Assembly: GCA_022824025.1 (NCBI GenBank)
Contig: JAJEBF010000046.1
Location: 1 to 53,734 of the forward strand
From: Caldilineaceae bacterium
Lineage (GTDB): Bacteria > Chloroflexota > Anaerolineae > Caldilineales > Caldilineaceae
Direction: 5' to 3'
Length of the DNA stretch: 53,734 nucleotides
Positions within the stretch are counted from its first letter, which is position 1. Each line of letters opens with the position of its first letter. Made by a program: the position numbers and the translations under genes. Below are positions 16,828 through 26,301 of this stretch, in pieces. The notes under the pieces were generated by a model, which was given only the letters and a program-made list of their open reading frames with translations, ran no database searches and was not told the DNA's origin.

Positions 16828-18189
16828 CTATCCTTCAACAATCGCTAGTGTTTCCAGGACAGGGGCGGCTTCGGCGATAAGAGTGTCATTCACGTCGGCA
16901 AAGACAGTGGCGGCATCCTCGCCCAGCACGGTGACCCGCTCAAGTCCTTTGCCGATAATCTGGTCGCCGTTTGGCACCCAGACGCGTGCGCTATCTTGCG
17001 GGCGAGTCAGTTCCAGCTGGTCGACAGCCGTCTTGAACTGGGGAAACTCTTCGTAGTAGCTGGTCATTTCGGCGCTGGTGGCTGCGCTTTTGCGAACGGG
17101 CATGTAACCGGTGCTCTTAGACCAGAAAACCGTGTTTTCCGGGTTGGAGACGTAGGCGATGTAGTCCATGGCTAAGGGCAGTTTTTCGGCATCGGTCGTG
17201 TTGAGAATGCTCAGGCCGGCGCCCCCGGTGCAGCAACCGAAGTAGTCTTGTTCGGGCAGGAAGGCGGTGCCGAATTCGAATTCAGCGTTTTGGCGCAGGC
17301 CGCCCATGCTGCCGGTCGAAGCCATCATCGAGGCGCTGAAGCCATTAAGGAAGTCCTCGCCAATGCTTTTGGAGGGACGGGCCCAGCCGTAGGCGTGGAC
17401 TGTATCGTGGTAGAAGCGGCCTGCGTCGACCGTGTTGTCTTCGGTCATGCGCATGGTGAAGTCGGGGTTGCTGTATGCGCCGCCGAACTGCCAGGCAACG
17501 CCTTGGAAGAGCCATGCAATATAGCTCGCGCTGTCTGGGTGGACGAAGGCCGCCACTTCCGGCTCGTCGCCGTCCGCTGAGACAAGGTCCGGCGCCCACT
17601 GATTGAACTCATCCCACGTCTCAGGCCCGCGGTCGGGAAGGCCGGCCGCGTCAAACAGTTCTTTGTTGTAATAGAATAGAGGGGTGCTGCGGGCGAAGGG
17701 GATCCACCAGTAAACTCCCTGCCGCAAGCCCTCTTCGATCAGAGGATCGTGGTAGTCGGTTACGTCGACATTTTGCGATTCAAGCAGGTCGTTGAGGGGC
17801 GCCAAGGTCTGGTTCAGATAGAACTTGAACCACCAGACGTCGCTCAGCAGGGCAACGTCTGGGGCATCCTGCGCCTGCAGGGCGGCCGTGACCTTCTGCG
17901 CGGTCTCCTCATAGTTTCCCTGGACCTGGTAATCGACTTGCAGATCCCGGTCGCCCATCTCTTCGTTGAACTTGTCGACAAGGGCCTGCTCCGCCTCACC
18001 GTTTCGCCCGGTATAGCTGCTCCAGAGAAGAAGCGTAACCGGCTCAGAGGCGGGACCCGCAACGGATTCGTTCCCGGAAGTGGTAGTCGGGGCCGGCGCG
18101 CAGGCGGCCAGGGCAGCCATACCTGCTCCGGCGCTCATCGCTTTGAGCAGTCCCCGCCGAGAGATTGTACGATAGTCGTTCCTTGACAT
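16828..18189 (-). CDS. Sugar ABC transporter substrate-binding lipoprotein (family 1)
   Basis: A 453-residue extracellular solute-binding protein of the MalE/UgpB type. The N-terminus has a twin-arginine motif SRRGLLK followed by a hydrophobic stretch and a lipobox LAAC, then a Thr/Ser-rich linker, so the mature protein is probably a Tat-exported lipoprotein. I chose the ATG at 18189 because AGGAGATTCC precedes it; the frame stays open to 18444 but would overlap the permease gene and bury the signal peptide. It is the third gene of the operon (permease, permease, binding protein) and is closed by a strong terminator. There is no ATPase gene in the operon. Substrate: probably an oligosaccharide or sugar. 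Confidence 0.92.
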   Translation of the reverse strand: MSRNDYRTISRRGLLKAMSAGAGMAALAACAPAPTTTSGNESVAGPASEPVTLLLWSSYTGRNGEAEQALVDKFNEEMGDRDLQVDYQVQGNYEETAQKVTAALQAQDAPDVALLSDVWWFKFYLNQTLAPLNDLLESQNVDVTDYHDPLIEEGLRQGVYWWIPFARSTPLFYYNKELFDAAGLPDRGPETWDEFNQWAPDLVSADGDEPEVAAFVHPDSASYIAWLFQGVAWQFGGAYSNPDFTMRMTEDNTVDAGRFYHDTVHAYGWARPSKSIGEDFLNGFSASMMASTGSMGGLRQNAEFEFGTAFLPEQDYFGCCTGGAGLSILNTTDAEKLPLAMDYIAYVSNPENTVFWSKSTGYMPVRKSAATSAEMTSYYEEFPQFKTAVDQLELTRPQDSARVWVPNGDQIIGKGLERVTVLGEDAATVFADVNDTLIAEAAPVLETLAIVEG

Positions 18190-18272
18190 TGGAATCTCCT
18201 GAGTGATGATGGGATTGGTGACTCGAGAAAGGTCTTGCCATCCAGGGTTGAAAATGGGCGTGCAGAGGCCGG

Positions 18273-19217
18273 TCAGCCTTTGACGGCGCCGGCCGCGATT
18301 CCTTCCACGATGTACTTCTGGGCATAGAGAAAGATGACCAGGACTGGTAACACGACAAGCACGGTGCCCGCCATGACCGGACCCCAGGAAATGTAGCCCT
18401 CCTGAACCGTAAGCCAGCGAATGCCGATTGGCAGCACGTACCATTCCTCCCTATTGGTGATGATCAGCGGCCATAGGTAGTCGTTCCACTTGGACACGAT
18501 ACTGAGTAGCCCGAAAGAGATGGTGGCGGGCTTTGCCAGTGGAATTACGACTGACCACATCGTCCGAAGGTGGTCGGCGCCGTCGACTTTGGCCGCATCG
18601 AAAATCTCTTGCGGCAGGCTCATGTAGTACTGACGCAGGAGAAAAGTTCCGTAGGCGACTGAGGCACCGGGCAGAACGATCCCCTGGTAGGTGTTGGCCC
18701 AGCCCAGAACGCGTGCGACTGTCAGATAGTTCGGGAGTACGGTGACCTGGTTGGGAATCATCAGGGCGGCGAGCAGAATAAGAAAGACCCAGTCCCGTTT
18801 GGGGAAGCGCAGAAAGACAAAGGCATAGGCGGAGGTCACGCCGAAGAAAATCTCAAATCCGCTTCCGAAGAAAGTCGTGACAATAGTGTTTATGTAGAAA
18901 TTTCCGAAGGGCACGGATGTCCACGCATCGGCGAAGTTTTGAAGCGTTGGTTGCTGCGGCCACCACGTCGGAGGTAGCTGATAGATCTCATTATCAAATT
19001 TGAACGCGCCGGTTGTCATCCAGTAGACCGGGAGACCGATCATCAGGAGTACGATAAGCATTCCGGCGTAACCCAGCCCATCGGCGACACGGCTGCGGCG
19101 TTGCCCTACCCAGGAGATGGGAGCTACGAATTGGGCGGCATTTTCTTTGCGCCAGGCGGTACGACTCTGCCAGGAATGTTTGGGGCTATGTTGGGTCAAC
19201 TTGGCGGTGTTTTCCAT
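18273..19217 (-). CDS. Sugar ABC transporter permease (MalG type)
   Basis: A 314-residue inner-membrane permease with six predicted membrane segments. The coupling (EAA) loop FDAAKVDGADHLRTMW precedes VIPLAKP, as in the MalG/carbohydrate uptake family 1. The N-terminus carries about 45 extra hydrophilic residues before the first membrane helix. It starts 6 bases after the stop of the other permease and is followed after 83 bases by the binding protein. It forms the translocation channel with the MalF-type partner. Confidence 0.92.
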   Translation of the reverse strand: MENTAKLTQHSPKHSWQSRTAWRKENAAQFVAPISWVGQRRSRVADGLGYAGMLIVLLMIGLPVYWMTTGAFKFDNEIYQLPPTWWPQQPTLQNFADAWTSVPFGNFYINTIVTTFFGSGFEIFFGVTSAYAFVFLRFPKRDWVFLILLAALMIPNQVTVLPNYLTVARVLGWANTYQGIVLPGASVAYGTFLLRQYYMSLPQEIFDAAKVDGADHLRTMWSVVIPLAKPATISFGLLSIVSKWNDYLWPLIITNREEWYVLPIGIRWLTVQEGYISWGPVMAGTVLVVLPVLVIFLYAQKYIVEGIAAGAVKG

Positions 19218-19223
19218 TTTGAA

Positions 19224-20180
19224 TCAAGCGTAGTGAACGCGGCGTTCGCTGAACCGCATCTGAACCAAGGTAATGGCGAACATACCCAGGAAAAGCACGA
19301 CCGCGGAAACGGCTGCCCGACCAGCGCGAGTTGCTTTGAACGCCTCGTCGTAGAGATTGTAGATCAGGGTGGTGGTGGCATTGACCGGACCGCCTTCAGT
19401 CATCACATGGATAATGTCGAAGGACTGGAAGCTGGCCAGCATTGTTGTAATGAAGAGGAAAAAGAAAATGGGGGAAAGTCCCGGTAGCGTGACAGCGCGA
19501 AATCTTCCCCAGGCGCCGGCGCCGTCCACCAAGGCGGCTTCATACAGTTCTCTTGGAATCGCCTGCAGACCAGCAAGGATTATGACGACCGCATAGCCCA
19601 GATTCTTCCAGACGTGGACGACAATTACGCCGGCCATAGCCCAGCGTGTATCCAGGAACCAGTTGGGCGATTCAAGGCCGACATAGTTGAGCAAAATGTC
19701 GAGGAGGCCGTAACGGGGGTCGAGGATGAAGAGCCAGACGATCCCCATCGCCGCTCCACTCAACATGACCGGGCTGAATACAACCGCTCTCACGCCGTCG
19801 CGCCACAGGAGTGACCTGTTGAGAAGGAGCGCGACAGCAAGTCCCAGTCCGCAGATTAAACCCACGGCAGAGACGGTAAACACGAAAGTATTCCAGAGAA
19901 CGAAGCTAAAGTCGCCCTGAGTGAAGAGGTGTGTGAAGTTGTCGAGGCCCACCCAGACCTTTGGCCCCAGAAAATCCCAACGGACCATGCTCAGGTAGCC
20001 GTTGTAAAGGAGAGGCCAATAGGTAAAGACAGAGAAGAGAAAGAGGTTGGGTCCGACTAGCAGGGCAAACAGCAGCCATTCCTTGCGTTCTGCCGAGGAT
20101 ACTCTCGTATTCGCCCGTCTGGTTGTTGTTCCTACCACGTTTCGTCCCTTCTTCAGGTTGAGCGGCCGAATGACTGGCAT
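19224..20180 (-). CDS. Sugar ABC transporter permease (MalF type)
   Basis: A 318-residue membrane protein with six segments. The EAA loop appears as LYEAALVDGAGAWGRFR just before VTLPGLSP, and a MTEGGPVNAT segment typical of MalF/UgpA proteins lies after it. It is the first gene of the three-gene importer operon. The 240 bases upstream (20181-20421) must hold its promoter; I see the weak inverted repeat AACCG/CGGTT near 20265-20285 but no convincing -35/-10 pair. Confidence 0.92.
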   Translation of the reverse strand: MPVIRPLNLKKGRNVVGTTTRRANTRVSSAERKEWLLFALLVGPNLFLFSVFTYWPLLYNGYLSMVRWDFLGPKVWVGLDNFTHLFTQGDFSFVLWNTFVFTVSAVGLICGLGLAVALLLNRSLLWRDGVRAVVFSPVMLSGAAMGIVWLFILDPRYGLLDILLNYVGLESPNWFLDTRWAMAGVIVVHVWKNLGYAVVIILAGLQAIPRELYEAALVDGAGAWGRFRAVTLPGLSPIFFFLFITTMLASFQSFDIIHVMTEGGPVNATTTLIYNLYDEAFKATRAGRAAVSAVVLFLGMFAITLVQMRFSERRVHYA

Positions 20181-20421
20181 ACGCGGCCGCAGCGCCTAAA
20201 CAGCTACTGACTGCAATGTAACTAAGGGACGTTAAATGGTCGTTCAGGGCCTGTAAACGCGGGATAATAACCGGCTAAAGAACGGTTAAGGGCCGGATCA
20301 GGGGTGATCAAACGGTCGAGAGTGGGTTGTGCAGAGGAGAAAGGCCGTCGCAGCGGTTCCGTGCTGGGACGGCAAGGTTGACTAGGTTGTCCACAGAATG
20401 ATTCAGTGGCGGGCCGCCCGG

Positions 20422-21624
20422 TCAGGCGAGCCGGTGCAGCTCATCGAGAAGCCGGTCCGTTTGCTCTGGTCGGCCAACCGAAATGCGAATGCAGTTGTCG
20501 AGACCCGGCTTCTGATAGTAACGGACGAGTATGCCCCGCTGTTCGAGCGCGAGCTTCAGGGCCGCGGCGTCACCGCTACCCCTTACAGTGAAATTGTCGA
20601 CGCGGCAGAGGATGAAATTGGCGCTGGAGGGGTATGGCGTCAGGTAGGGCGCCTCCTGAAGAGCGCTGAAGAGTCGATCACGTTCGAGGCGAAGCTTCTC
20701 AACAGTTGACTGCATTTCGTCGGCGTGTTTTAGGCTCGCGAGGCCTGCGACTGTGGCAGCTACATTGACGTTGTAAGGCTGCTTAAACTTCCAGATGACC
20801 GGCATCATCCATTCGGGGAAGATCCCGTAGCCCAGCCTGAGGCCCGCGATGCCGGCGGACTTGGAGAACGTGCGAATGATGACTAGATTGTCGTGCTCCA
20901 GGACCCACGGAACGCGGCTGGTTTCGACGGCAAATTCGACGTAGGCTTCGTCCAGGACCACTATCAGAGGGAGATCCAAGAGGCGCCGCAGGTCTTTGTC
21001 CGGCAGCCAGTTTCCGGTCGGGTTGTTGGGTGAAGTGAGAAAGAGCAGCTTTGGACGGGGCGATTTCTCGTCCTGCGCCGCGGCGGTGACAAGATTGCAG
21101 GTTGCGTCGACGTCAATGTGGTAGTCGTCTGTCCGCCAGACCTCCAGGACCTCGGCGCCGACCAATTTGGCGTCGAAACTGTACATGCCGAAGGTTGGGG
21201 GCGTGTTGATGATGGCGTCTCCTGGGCCGAGAAAGAGACGGCAAAGATAGTCGAGGATTTCGTCGGTGCCGTGGCTGGGAAGGATCTGGTCGACTGGCAC
21301 TGACGGAGGGGCGGCGCCAGCGTCCTCGGCATCTGCGCGGAGGGCGCCAGGCTGACTCTGCTCGTTCTGCAAGTGGATTGCCAGAGCTTGTCGGAGCTCG
21401 GTCTGTTGCGGGTCCGGGTAGATGTGGTAGTAGGCGTACTCGGCCAGCGCCTCGGCGACAGCAGCGTGCGGTCCGTAGGGGTTCTCGTTTGCGTCCAGCT
21501 TGATGATTTCGCCGGCGGGAACGCCCAGCCGCTTGCTCAGGACTTCGAACGGTTGAATCGGTGTGTATTCTTCCAGGTCGGCAAGGTGCGGTTTGAGCAA
21601 AGACTGAAATGTGCTTGTTTGCAT
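20422..21624 (-). CDS. hisC: Histidinol-phosphate aminotransferase
   Basis: A 400-residue PLP-dependent class I/II aminotransferase that converts imidazole acetol phosphate to histidinol phosphate with glutamate. Typical HisC features are [11 protein letters not shown] near the N-terminus, [21 protein letters not shown] and the PLP-lysine segment [17 protein letters not shown]. An insertion around residues 95-112 (a Glu/Ala/Pro-rich loop after NEQSQPG) makes it longer than the usual 350-370. It begins 26 bases after hisD, so the two histidine genes are cotranscribed. Confidence 0.93.
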   Translation of the reverse strand: MQTSTFQSLLKPHLADLEEYTPIQPFEVLSKRLGVPAGEIIKLDANENPYGPHAAVAEALAEYAYYHIYPDPQQTELRQALAIHLQNEQSQPGALRADAEDAGAAPPSVPVDQILPSHGTDEILDYLCRLFLGPGDAIINTPPTFGMYSFDAKLVGAEVLEVWRTDDYHIDVDATCNLVTAAAQDEKSPRPKLLFLTSPNNPTGNWLPDKDLRRLLDLPLIVVLDEAYVEFAVETSRVPWVLEHDNLVIIRTFSKSAGIAGLRLGYGIFPEWMMPVIWKFKQPYNVNVAATVAGLASLKHADEMQSTVEKLRLERDRLFSALQEAPYLTPYPSSANFILCRVDNFTVRGSGDAAALKLALEQRGILVRYYQKPGLDNCIRISVGRPEQTDRLLDELHRLA

Positions 21625-21650
21625 ACCAATGACTCGTTTTCTGTGGGGAT

Positions 21651-22988
21651 TCAGGAATTCAGCCTGCGGCTTACTGCCGCGGCGTGCCCGCCAAGACCTT
21701 CGGTGCGGGCCAGCGTCTCGGCGGCCGGGCCGATGGCGGACAGGGCTTTCTCGTTAAGGCCAATAATGCTAATGAGCTTGACGAAATCGGTCACGTTTAT
21801 CGGGCTGGCGAAGCGGGCTGTGCCTCCCGTGGGCATCACATGGCTTGGACCTGCCGTATAGTCACCCAGCACTTCGAAGCTGCGTTCGCCCAGAAAGATA
21901 CCGCCGGCGTTCTGCACCGTGTCGATCCAGCGCCATGGATCTTCAACGAGGAGGCAAAGGTGTTCCGGCGCGTATTCGTTGGCGAGGGTAAAGGCCTCGC
22001 CCAGGGAATCGGTCACGACGATCCCTGCGCTCCGGGCAAAGGTGGCGGCAGCGATCTGGCTGCGCTCCAGATGTTCCAATTGGGCGTGGACCGCGGCCTG
22101 GACTTCGGCGGCCAGTTTCCGGCTGGGCGTCAGCAGCACGGCGCTGGCAAGAACGTCATGCTCGGCCTGGGCAAGCAGATCTGCGGCGGCCAGCTGCGGG
22201 TCTGCCGCGGAGTCGGCCACGATCACCGTTTCGGTTGGGCCGGGCAGGCCGTCGATGCCAACCAGGCCAAAGAGTTGCCGTTTCGCCAGGGTGACGAACA
22301 GGTTGCCCGGTCCGCAAATTTTGTCAACCGCGGGGAGTGACTCAGTACCATATGCCATGGCGCCGATGGCCTGCGCGCCGCCGGCAACATAGACGGCATC
22401 AACACGGGCAACTGTCGCCGCTGCCAGCGTGACCTTGTCCGGGAGGCCGGTTTCCCGCTGGGGCGGCGTGACAACGACCAGTTCCCCTACGTTGGCCACT
22501 CGCGCCGGGATGGCAGTCATCAGCAAAGTACTGGGCAGCGGCGCGGTGCCGCCGGGAACGTAGATTCCGACGCGCTCGATGGGCCGTACGAGCTGGCCGA
22601 CGGTCCCTTCGTCGTCGTTATGGATCCAACTCTGATTGGGCTGACGGCGGTGGAAGTTCTCGATTCTCTCAGCCGCCAGAACGAGGGCATCGTAAACCTC
22701 AGGGGCAATGTCAGCTGATTCCCGCAGGACAGCTTGTGGATCGACGCGCAAGTTAGCCAAGTTTACGCCGTCCAGCTTCTGCGTCCACTCTCTTACTGCT
22801 TGGTCACCGCCGGTTCGCACGTCGGCAAGAATCCTTCGAACGGCCTCATCCGGTCCGATACGGGATCCAAAGATGCGTTCGTTTCTGTCCAGAAACTCTT
22901 CCGGCAGTTCAAATTCGTCCCAGGGTTGACGGCGCAGGATCGAAGCGCGGGCGGATTCTGAATCGAGGATTGGGAAGGGCTTGTTCAT
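21651..22988 (-). CDS. hisD: Histidinol dehydrogenase
   Basis: A 445-residue enzyme that oxidises L-histidinol to L-histidine in two NAD+-dependent, zinc-requiring steps. Conserved blocks are visible: [63 protein letters not shown] and NEYAPEHL near the C-terminus. I place the start at the ATG at 22988 ([12 protein letters not shown]), the normal family N-terminus; an upstream in-frame start at 23078 would add 30 unrelated residues and overlap trkA. It sits between trkA and hisC on the same strand. Confidence 0.95.
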   Translation of the reverse strand: MNKPFPILDSESARASILRRQPWDEFELPEEFLDRNERIFGSRIGPDEAVRRILADVRTGGDQAVREWTQKLDGVNLANLRVDPQAVLRESADIAPEVYDALVLAAERIENFHRRQPNQSWIHNDDEGTVGQLVRPIERVGIYVPGGTAPLPSTLLMTAIPARVANVGELVVVTPPQRETGLPDKVTLAAATVARVDAVYVAGGAQAIGAMAYGTESLPAVDKICGPGNLFVTLAKRQLFGLVGIDGLPGPTETVIVADSAADPQLAAADLLAQAEHDVLASAVLLTPSRKLAAEVQAAVHAQLEHLERSQIAAATFARSAGIVVTDSLGEAFTLANEYAPEHLCLLVEDPWRWIDTVQNAGGIFLGERSFEVLGDYTAGPSHVMPTGGTARFASPINVTDFVKLISIIGLNEKALSAIGPAAETLARTEGLGGHAAAVSRRLNS

Positions 22989-23055
22989 GGTAAGGATGCG
23001 CGTTATATGGGCGATTTCGGGATTCGATGGTTTGTTGGGCGGGGCCCCGTAGTCG

Positions 23056-23862
23056 TTATTGCCGCAGCCGTTCGGCATCCTCCATGCGGCCCAGAACGAC
23101 CACGATATCTTCTTCCTTCAGGTTGAAACCGGCGCTGGGGCTGACGATCAGGTCATCGCCTCGGTGCACCGCGATCACGGTCAGCCCATAGCGTTGCCGC
23201 AAACTCAATTCTGACAGTGAGTGTCCCCAGGTGCTGGGCGGGGCCAGGAGCTCGACAATCCCAACGTCGTTGCCTACTTCCAGATAGTCGATCAAGTGGT
23301 CGATAGCCATTTTCCGTCCCAGCCGTCTTCCTGCCTCATGCTCAGGCAGGATTACCTCGTCTGCCCCTACCTTCAGCAAGATCTCTTTCTGCGTGATGGT
23401 CATGGCTTTGGCGATCACGCGCTGGACGCCCAGTTGCCGCAGAAGTACAGTCGAAAGAAGGTTGTTCTCAAAATCGGTTCCGATACAGACAAGCCCTGTG
23501 TCGAAGGACTCGACTCCCGCCTGCCGCAAGGCGTCAATATTGGTTGCATCCAGCTGCACGACGTGGGGAAGTTCGCCGCTGAGCGCTTGCACGCGGTCAT
23601 GGTTCGAATCGATGGCCAGAACGGTGCGGCCATGCTCAACCAACGTGGTTGCCACTGCTGTCCCGAATCGACCCAGACCGATCACGACATATTCGGACTG
23701 GCGTCCCCCTTTGCGGAAGGGGGAATAGCGCGCCGGCTCTCCTCTGTCCATCTTGTCGGAGATTCCACCAGCTGGCGAGGCTTCGCTGGCAAGCGCGGCC
23801 GCCTGAACAGGCCCGGGAGTAAATGGGCGAGCCATGCGACGAATCAATCGTCGAAGCGACAT
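23056..23862 (-). CDS. trkA: Potassium uptake regulator TrkA/KtrA (RCK domains)
   Basis: A 268-residue cytoplasmic gating subunit. An RCK_N Rossmann domain begins with [13 protein letters not shown] (GLGRFG at about 62-67) and continues with [11 protein letters not shown]; a TrkA_C domain follows near residue 185 ([18 protein letters not shown]). It binds nucleotides and controls a Trk/Ktr potassium channel, which is not in this window. The first 55 residues are an unusual extension, partly encoded by a palindromic repeat at 23704-23724. I use the ATG at 23862, preceded by GGAAGG; a TTG at 23874 falls inside that signal. It probably leads the trkA-hisD-hisC transcript. Confidence 0.9.
   Translation of the reverse strand: MSLRRLIRRMARPFTPGPVQAAALASEASPAGGISDKMDRGEPARYSPFRKGGRQSEYVVIGLGRFGTAVATTLVEHGRTVLAIDSNHDRVQALSGELPHVVQLDATNIDALRQAGVESFDTGLVCIGTDFENNLLSTVLLRQLGVQRVIAKAMTITQKEILLKVGADEVILPEHEAGRRLGRKMAIDHLIDYLEVGNDVGIVELLAPPSTWGHSLSELSLRQRYGLTVIAVHRGDDLIVSPSAGFNLKEEDIVVVLGRMEDAERLRQ
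23704..23724. repeat. REP-like palindrome inside trkA
   Basis: TCCCCCTT (23704-23711) and AAGGGGGA (23717-23724) form a perfect 8 bp stem with a 5-base loop. This kind of C-tract/G-tract palindrome is a common dispersed repeat in bacterial genomes. Here it lies in frame in the non-conserved N-terminal extension of TrkA, where it encodes SPFRKGG. Confidence 0.6.
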
Positions 23863-24022
23863 GAAGCCTTCCAAGGGAATGCAGTAGCCAGCGATCGCGA
23901 TGAGTATGGGCTATTTTTGATTCCTTTGCTGCCTTCAGGGCGACTGTTCACCATTCCGGTCCCGCAATCCTGTGCCTAGCCTTGCGTTGGTGCCCTTCAG
24001 TTCGTCGGGCACTCATGACCGC

Positions 24023-24031
24023 ATTATAGCA
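24023..24031 (-). promoter_or_regulatory. Candidate extended -10 promoter for trkA-hisD-hisC
   Basis: On the minus strand the sequence reads TGCTATAAT, an extended -10 (TGn plus a perfect TATAAT). There is no good -35, which is acceptable for extended -10 promoters. Transcription would begin near 24016, about 155 bases before the trkA start. Confidence 0.45.
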
Positions 24032-24144
24032 TAGCCATGTGGTCTGAACCTTTTCAAACGGGGCATCTCGTGATACCATTCGCCAGAATTGGATGTTGGA
24101 GGCGCGGGTTGAAACCATCCTGAAATTGAGGGACGAACGGAGTA

Positions 24145-25251
24145 ATGTCTGACAGCAATCCGGATGCAACCAGAGTCGAACTATATCCAGGCTTCTTTTC
24201 GGAGAGGAAGCGATCCTTTCTGGAGTTTGGCGAGCTGAAGGCGTCGCTATTCGCCTTTGACAGCGGTGTCGCGGCGGTCCAACTTGAGAACGCTGTGAGC
24301 GAGCTTGTCATGTTGCCATTTCAGGGCCAGCAGATATGGTCGGCCACCTTCGGCGGCAGAAACGTTACGATGAAATCGATGTTCGACCAGCCGCGCTCAA
24401 CAGATGACTATCTGCAGACATATGGCGGATTTCTCCTGCACTGCGGCTTCACCGCGATGGGCGTGCCAACGGAGGAGGATGACCACCCTCTGCACGGGGA
24501 GTTGCCAAACGCGACATTCCAAAAGGCATGGCTTGTGTCGGGCGAAGATGCGGGCGGCCCCTATATTGGCTTGGGAGGGCAGTACCGTCACACAGTTGCA
24601 TTTACATATAATTACACAGCCACGCCAATGGTGAAGCTCTATGCAGGCGCAAAAGAAACGCAGGTGTCTCTTCGGTGCCGCAACTGCAAGAACACGCCAA
24701 TGGGGTATATGTACCTTGCCCATGCCAATTACCGGCCCGTGGACGGCGGCCGCATCGTGTACAGCGCCAAGGTTTCGCCCCAGTCAGTCCGAGTTCGACG
24801 CAGCATACCAGGTCATGTCAAACCTGGCGCTGAATATCTGGACTTTTTGAACCGCCTGGGCGACAGTCCGGAAGAACATCATGTTCTGGATCCGACCCTA
24901 TCGTTCGACCCGGAACTGGTTTTTAGCATCGACTACGAGGCCGACGCTGAGGGCTGGGCCCATACCTTGCAGGTTCATCCTGACGGTAGCGCAGATTATG
25001 TTCGCCACAGACCGGAGCAGTTGCCGATCGGAGTCCGTTGGATTAGCCGTACCCCGGACCAGGATGCACTTGGCCTGGCGCTGCCGTCTACCGCCGAACC
25101 GGAGGGCAGAGCCGCCGAAGTGGCCAAAGGAAATGTCAGGGAGCTTGAGGGTGGCGGCGTTTGGCGGTGCGACTACACTTTGGGGACCCTTGATGCCCGC
25201 GACGTTGGACAGGTAGAGGAGAAGATCGCGGGAATTATTCAGGATGCGTGA
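24145..25251 (+). CDS. DUF4432-like protein (aldose-epimerase-type fold)
   Basis: A 368-residue soluble protein that resembles the DUF4432/galactose-mutarotase-like group: LPFQGQQIWSATFGGR, YGGFLLHCGFTAMG, then LHGELPNATFQKAWL and MGYMYLAHANYRPVDGG. Members of this superfamily bind sugars through a beta-sandwich and often use His residues for ring opening; H and E residues occur in the expected central region. I cannot name the substrate. It is divergent from trkA and 63 bases upstream of lysZ, with ACGGAGT as ribosome binding site. Assignment to the family is by eye. Confidence 0.7.
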   Translation: MSDSNPDATRVELYPGFFSERKRSFLEFGELKASLFAFDSGVAAVQLENAVSELVMLPFQGQQIWSATFGGRNVTMKSMFDQPRSTDDYLQTYGGFLLHCGFTAMGVPTEEDDHPLHGELPNATFQKAWLVSGEDAGGPYIGLGGQYRHTVAFTYNYTATPMVKLYAGAKETQVSLRCRNCKNTPMGYMYLAHANYRPVDGGRIVYSAKVSPQSVRVRRSIPGHVKPGAEYLDFLNRLGDSPEEHHVLDPTLSFDPELVFSIDYEADAEGWAHTLQVHPDGSADYVRHRPEQLPIGVRWISRTPDQDALGLALPSTAEPEGRAAEVAKGNVRELEGGGVWRCDYTLGTLDARDVGQVEEKIAGIIQDA

Positions 25252-25314
25252 GCTGCGGATATTCCTGTAGGCGTCTTTGCAGAGGGTAACAGAAAACACA
25301 TCGGGATTCTCTGA

Positions 25315-26118
25315 ATGCTGGTAATCAAGGTCGGTGGCGGCAAAGATCTGAATATTGACGCAGTCGTTGGTGATGTCGTTGCGCTTCGGGACGCCGGACA
25401 GGAGTTGATCCTGGTTCACGGCGGAGCGGAGACGACCAACGATGTAGCCGAAGCCTTGGGTCATCCTCCGCAGTTCGTTACAAGTGAGAGCGGCTTTGAG
25501 AGCAGACGCACCGACCGACGCACCCTGGAAATCTTCGAGATGGTCTACTGCGGCCAGCTCAATAAGATGTGGGTGGAAAAGCTGCAGAGGGCTGGCGTGG
25601 ATGCGGTCGGGTTGAGCGGACTGGACGGGCGCATCTTTGAAGGCAAACGCAAAGACAGGCTGCGCGTGCGCGTTAACGGACGCCGCCTGGTGCTGCGAGA
25701 TGACTGGACAGGCACGGTTGAGACCGTAAATGTGAATCTGCTGCGCCTCCTATTGGGTGCGGGCTATCTGCCGGTCCTCACGCCTCCAGGAGCGTCCGAC
25801 CGCGGCGAAGCGATCAATGTGGACGGTGACCGTGCCGCGGCGATGGTTGCCGCCGCGTTTGGCGCCGAGGCGCTCGTAATTCTATCCGATGTGCCCGGTT
25901 TGCTGCGGGCGTATCCTGATGAGTCCAGCCTTATCCGTGAGATTCCGCGTGCGCAGGCCGACCATTTCATGCAGTTCGCGGAAGGCCGCATGAAGAAGAA
26001 GGTGATGGGGGCTACGGAAGCGGTCGCTGCCGGCGTGCAAAAGGTCATCTTTGGCGACGGCCGCACTGAGAATCCAATAGAACGGGCAATAGAGGGGCAT
26101 GGCACGATGATTTCGTGA
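25315..26118 (+). CDS. lysZ: [LysW]-aminoadipate/[LysW]-glutamate kinase
   Basis: A 267-residue amino-acid kinase family protein related to ArgB. VIKVGGGKDLN and VHGGAETTND are the nucleotide and substrate loops, TLEIFEMVYCGQLNK and AVGLSGLDG match LysZ rather than typical ArgB, and INVDGDRAAAMVAAAFGAE with ILSDVPGLL close the fold. It phosphorylates the side-chain carboxylate of aminoadipate (or glutamate) attached to the carrier LysW. The next gene, lysJ, performs the later transamination. LysW, LysX and LysY are not in the window. The stop codon lies inside a 12 bp tandem repeat. Confidence 0.85.
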   Translation: MLVIKVGGGKDLNIDAVVGDVVALRDAGQELILVHGGAETTNDVAEALGHPPQFVTSESGFESRRTDRRTLEIFEMVYCGQLNKMWVEKLQRAGVDAVGLSGLDGRIFEGKRKDRLRVRVNGRRLVLRDDWTGTVETVNVNLLRLLLGAGYLPVLTPPGASDRGEAINVDGDRAAAMVAAAFGAEALVILSDVPGLLRAYPDESSLIREIPRAQADHFMQFAEGRMKKKVMGATEAVAAGVQKVIFGDGRTENPIERAIEGHGTMIS

Positions 26119-26144
26119 GCGATTTCGTGAGCGATTTCGTGAGC
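26109..26144 (+). repeat. Three 12 bp tandem repeats at the lysZ stop codon
   Basis: GATTTCGTGAGC occurs three times in a row (26109-26120, 26121-26132, 26133-26144). The unit length is a multiple of three, so each unit places a TGA in the lysZ frame and the gene ends with three consecutive in-frame stops four codons apart. The core TTCGTGAGCG also occurs, on the opposite strand, in the minisatellite at 103-390. Confidence 0.9.
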
Positions 26145-26301
26145 GGCTCTCTCTTGAAAAATAAGAAGGTCTGACTGCTAGAGCAATGGGGTGGCTACGC
26201 GATTCGGTCAGGTGCGTCAAGGATTGATTGAAGTGACTTGATGCCTTGGGACGACGCATTGGCCTCCAGGAACACAGGAACGAGAGATTTGCGGGTGCCG
26301 G

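Noticed and set aside
18190..18444. N-terminal extension of the sugar-binding protein
   Set aside because: It would overlap the permease and place the Tat signal and lipobox internally.
22989..23078. Longer HisD start overlapping trkA
   Set aside because: The added 30 residues are not HisD sequence; the ATG at 22988 gives the normal N-terminus.
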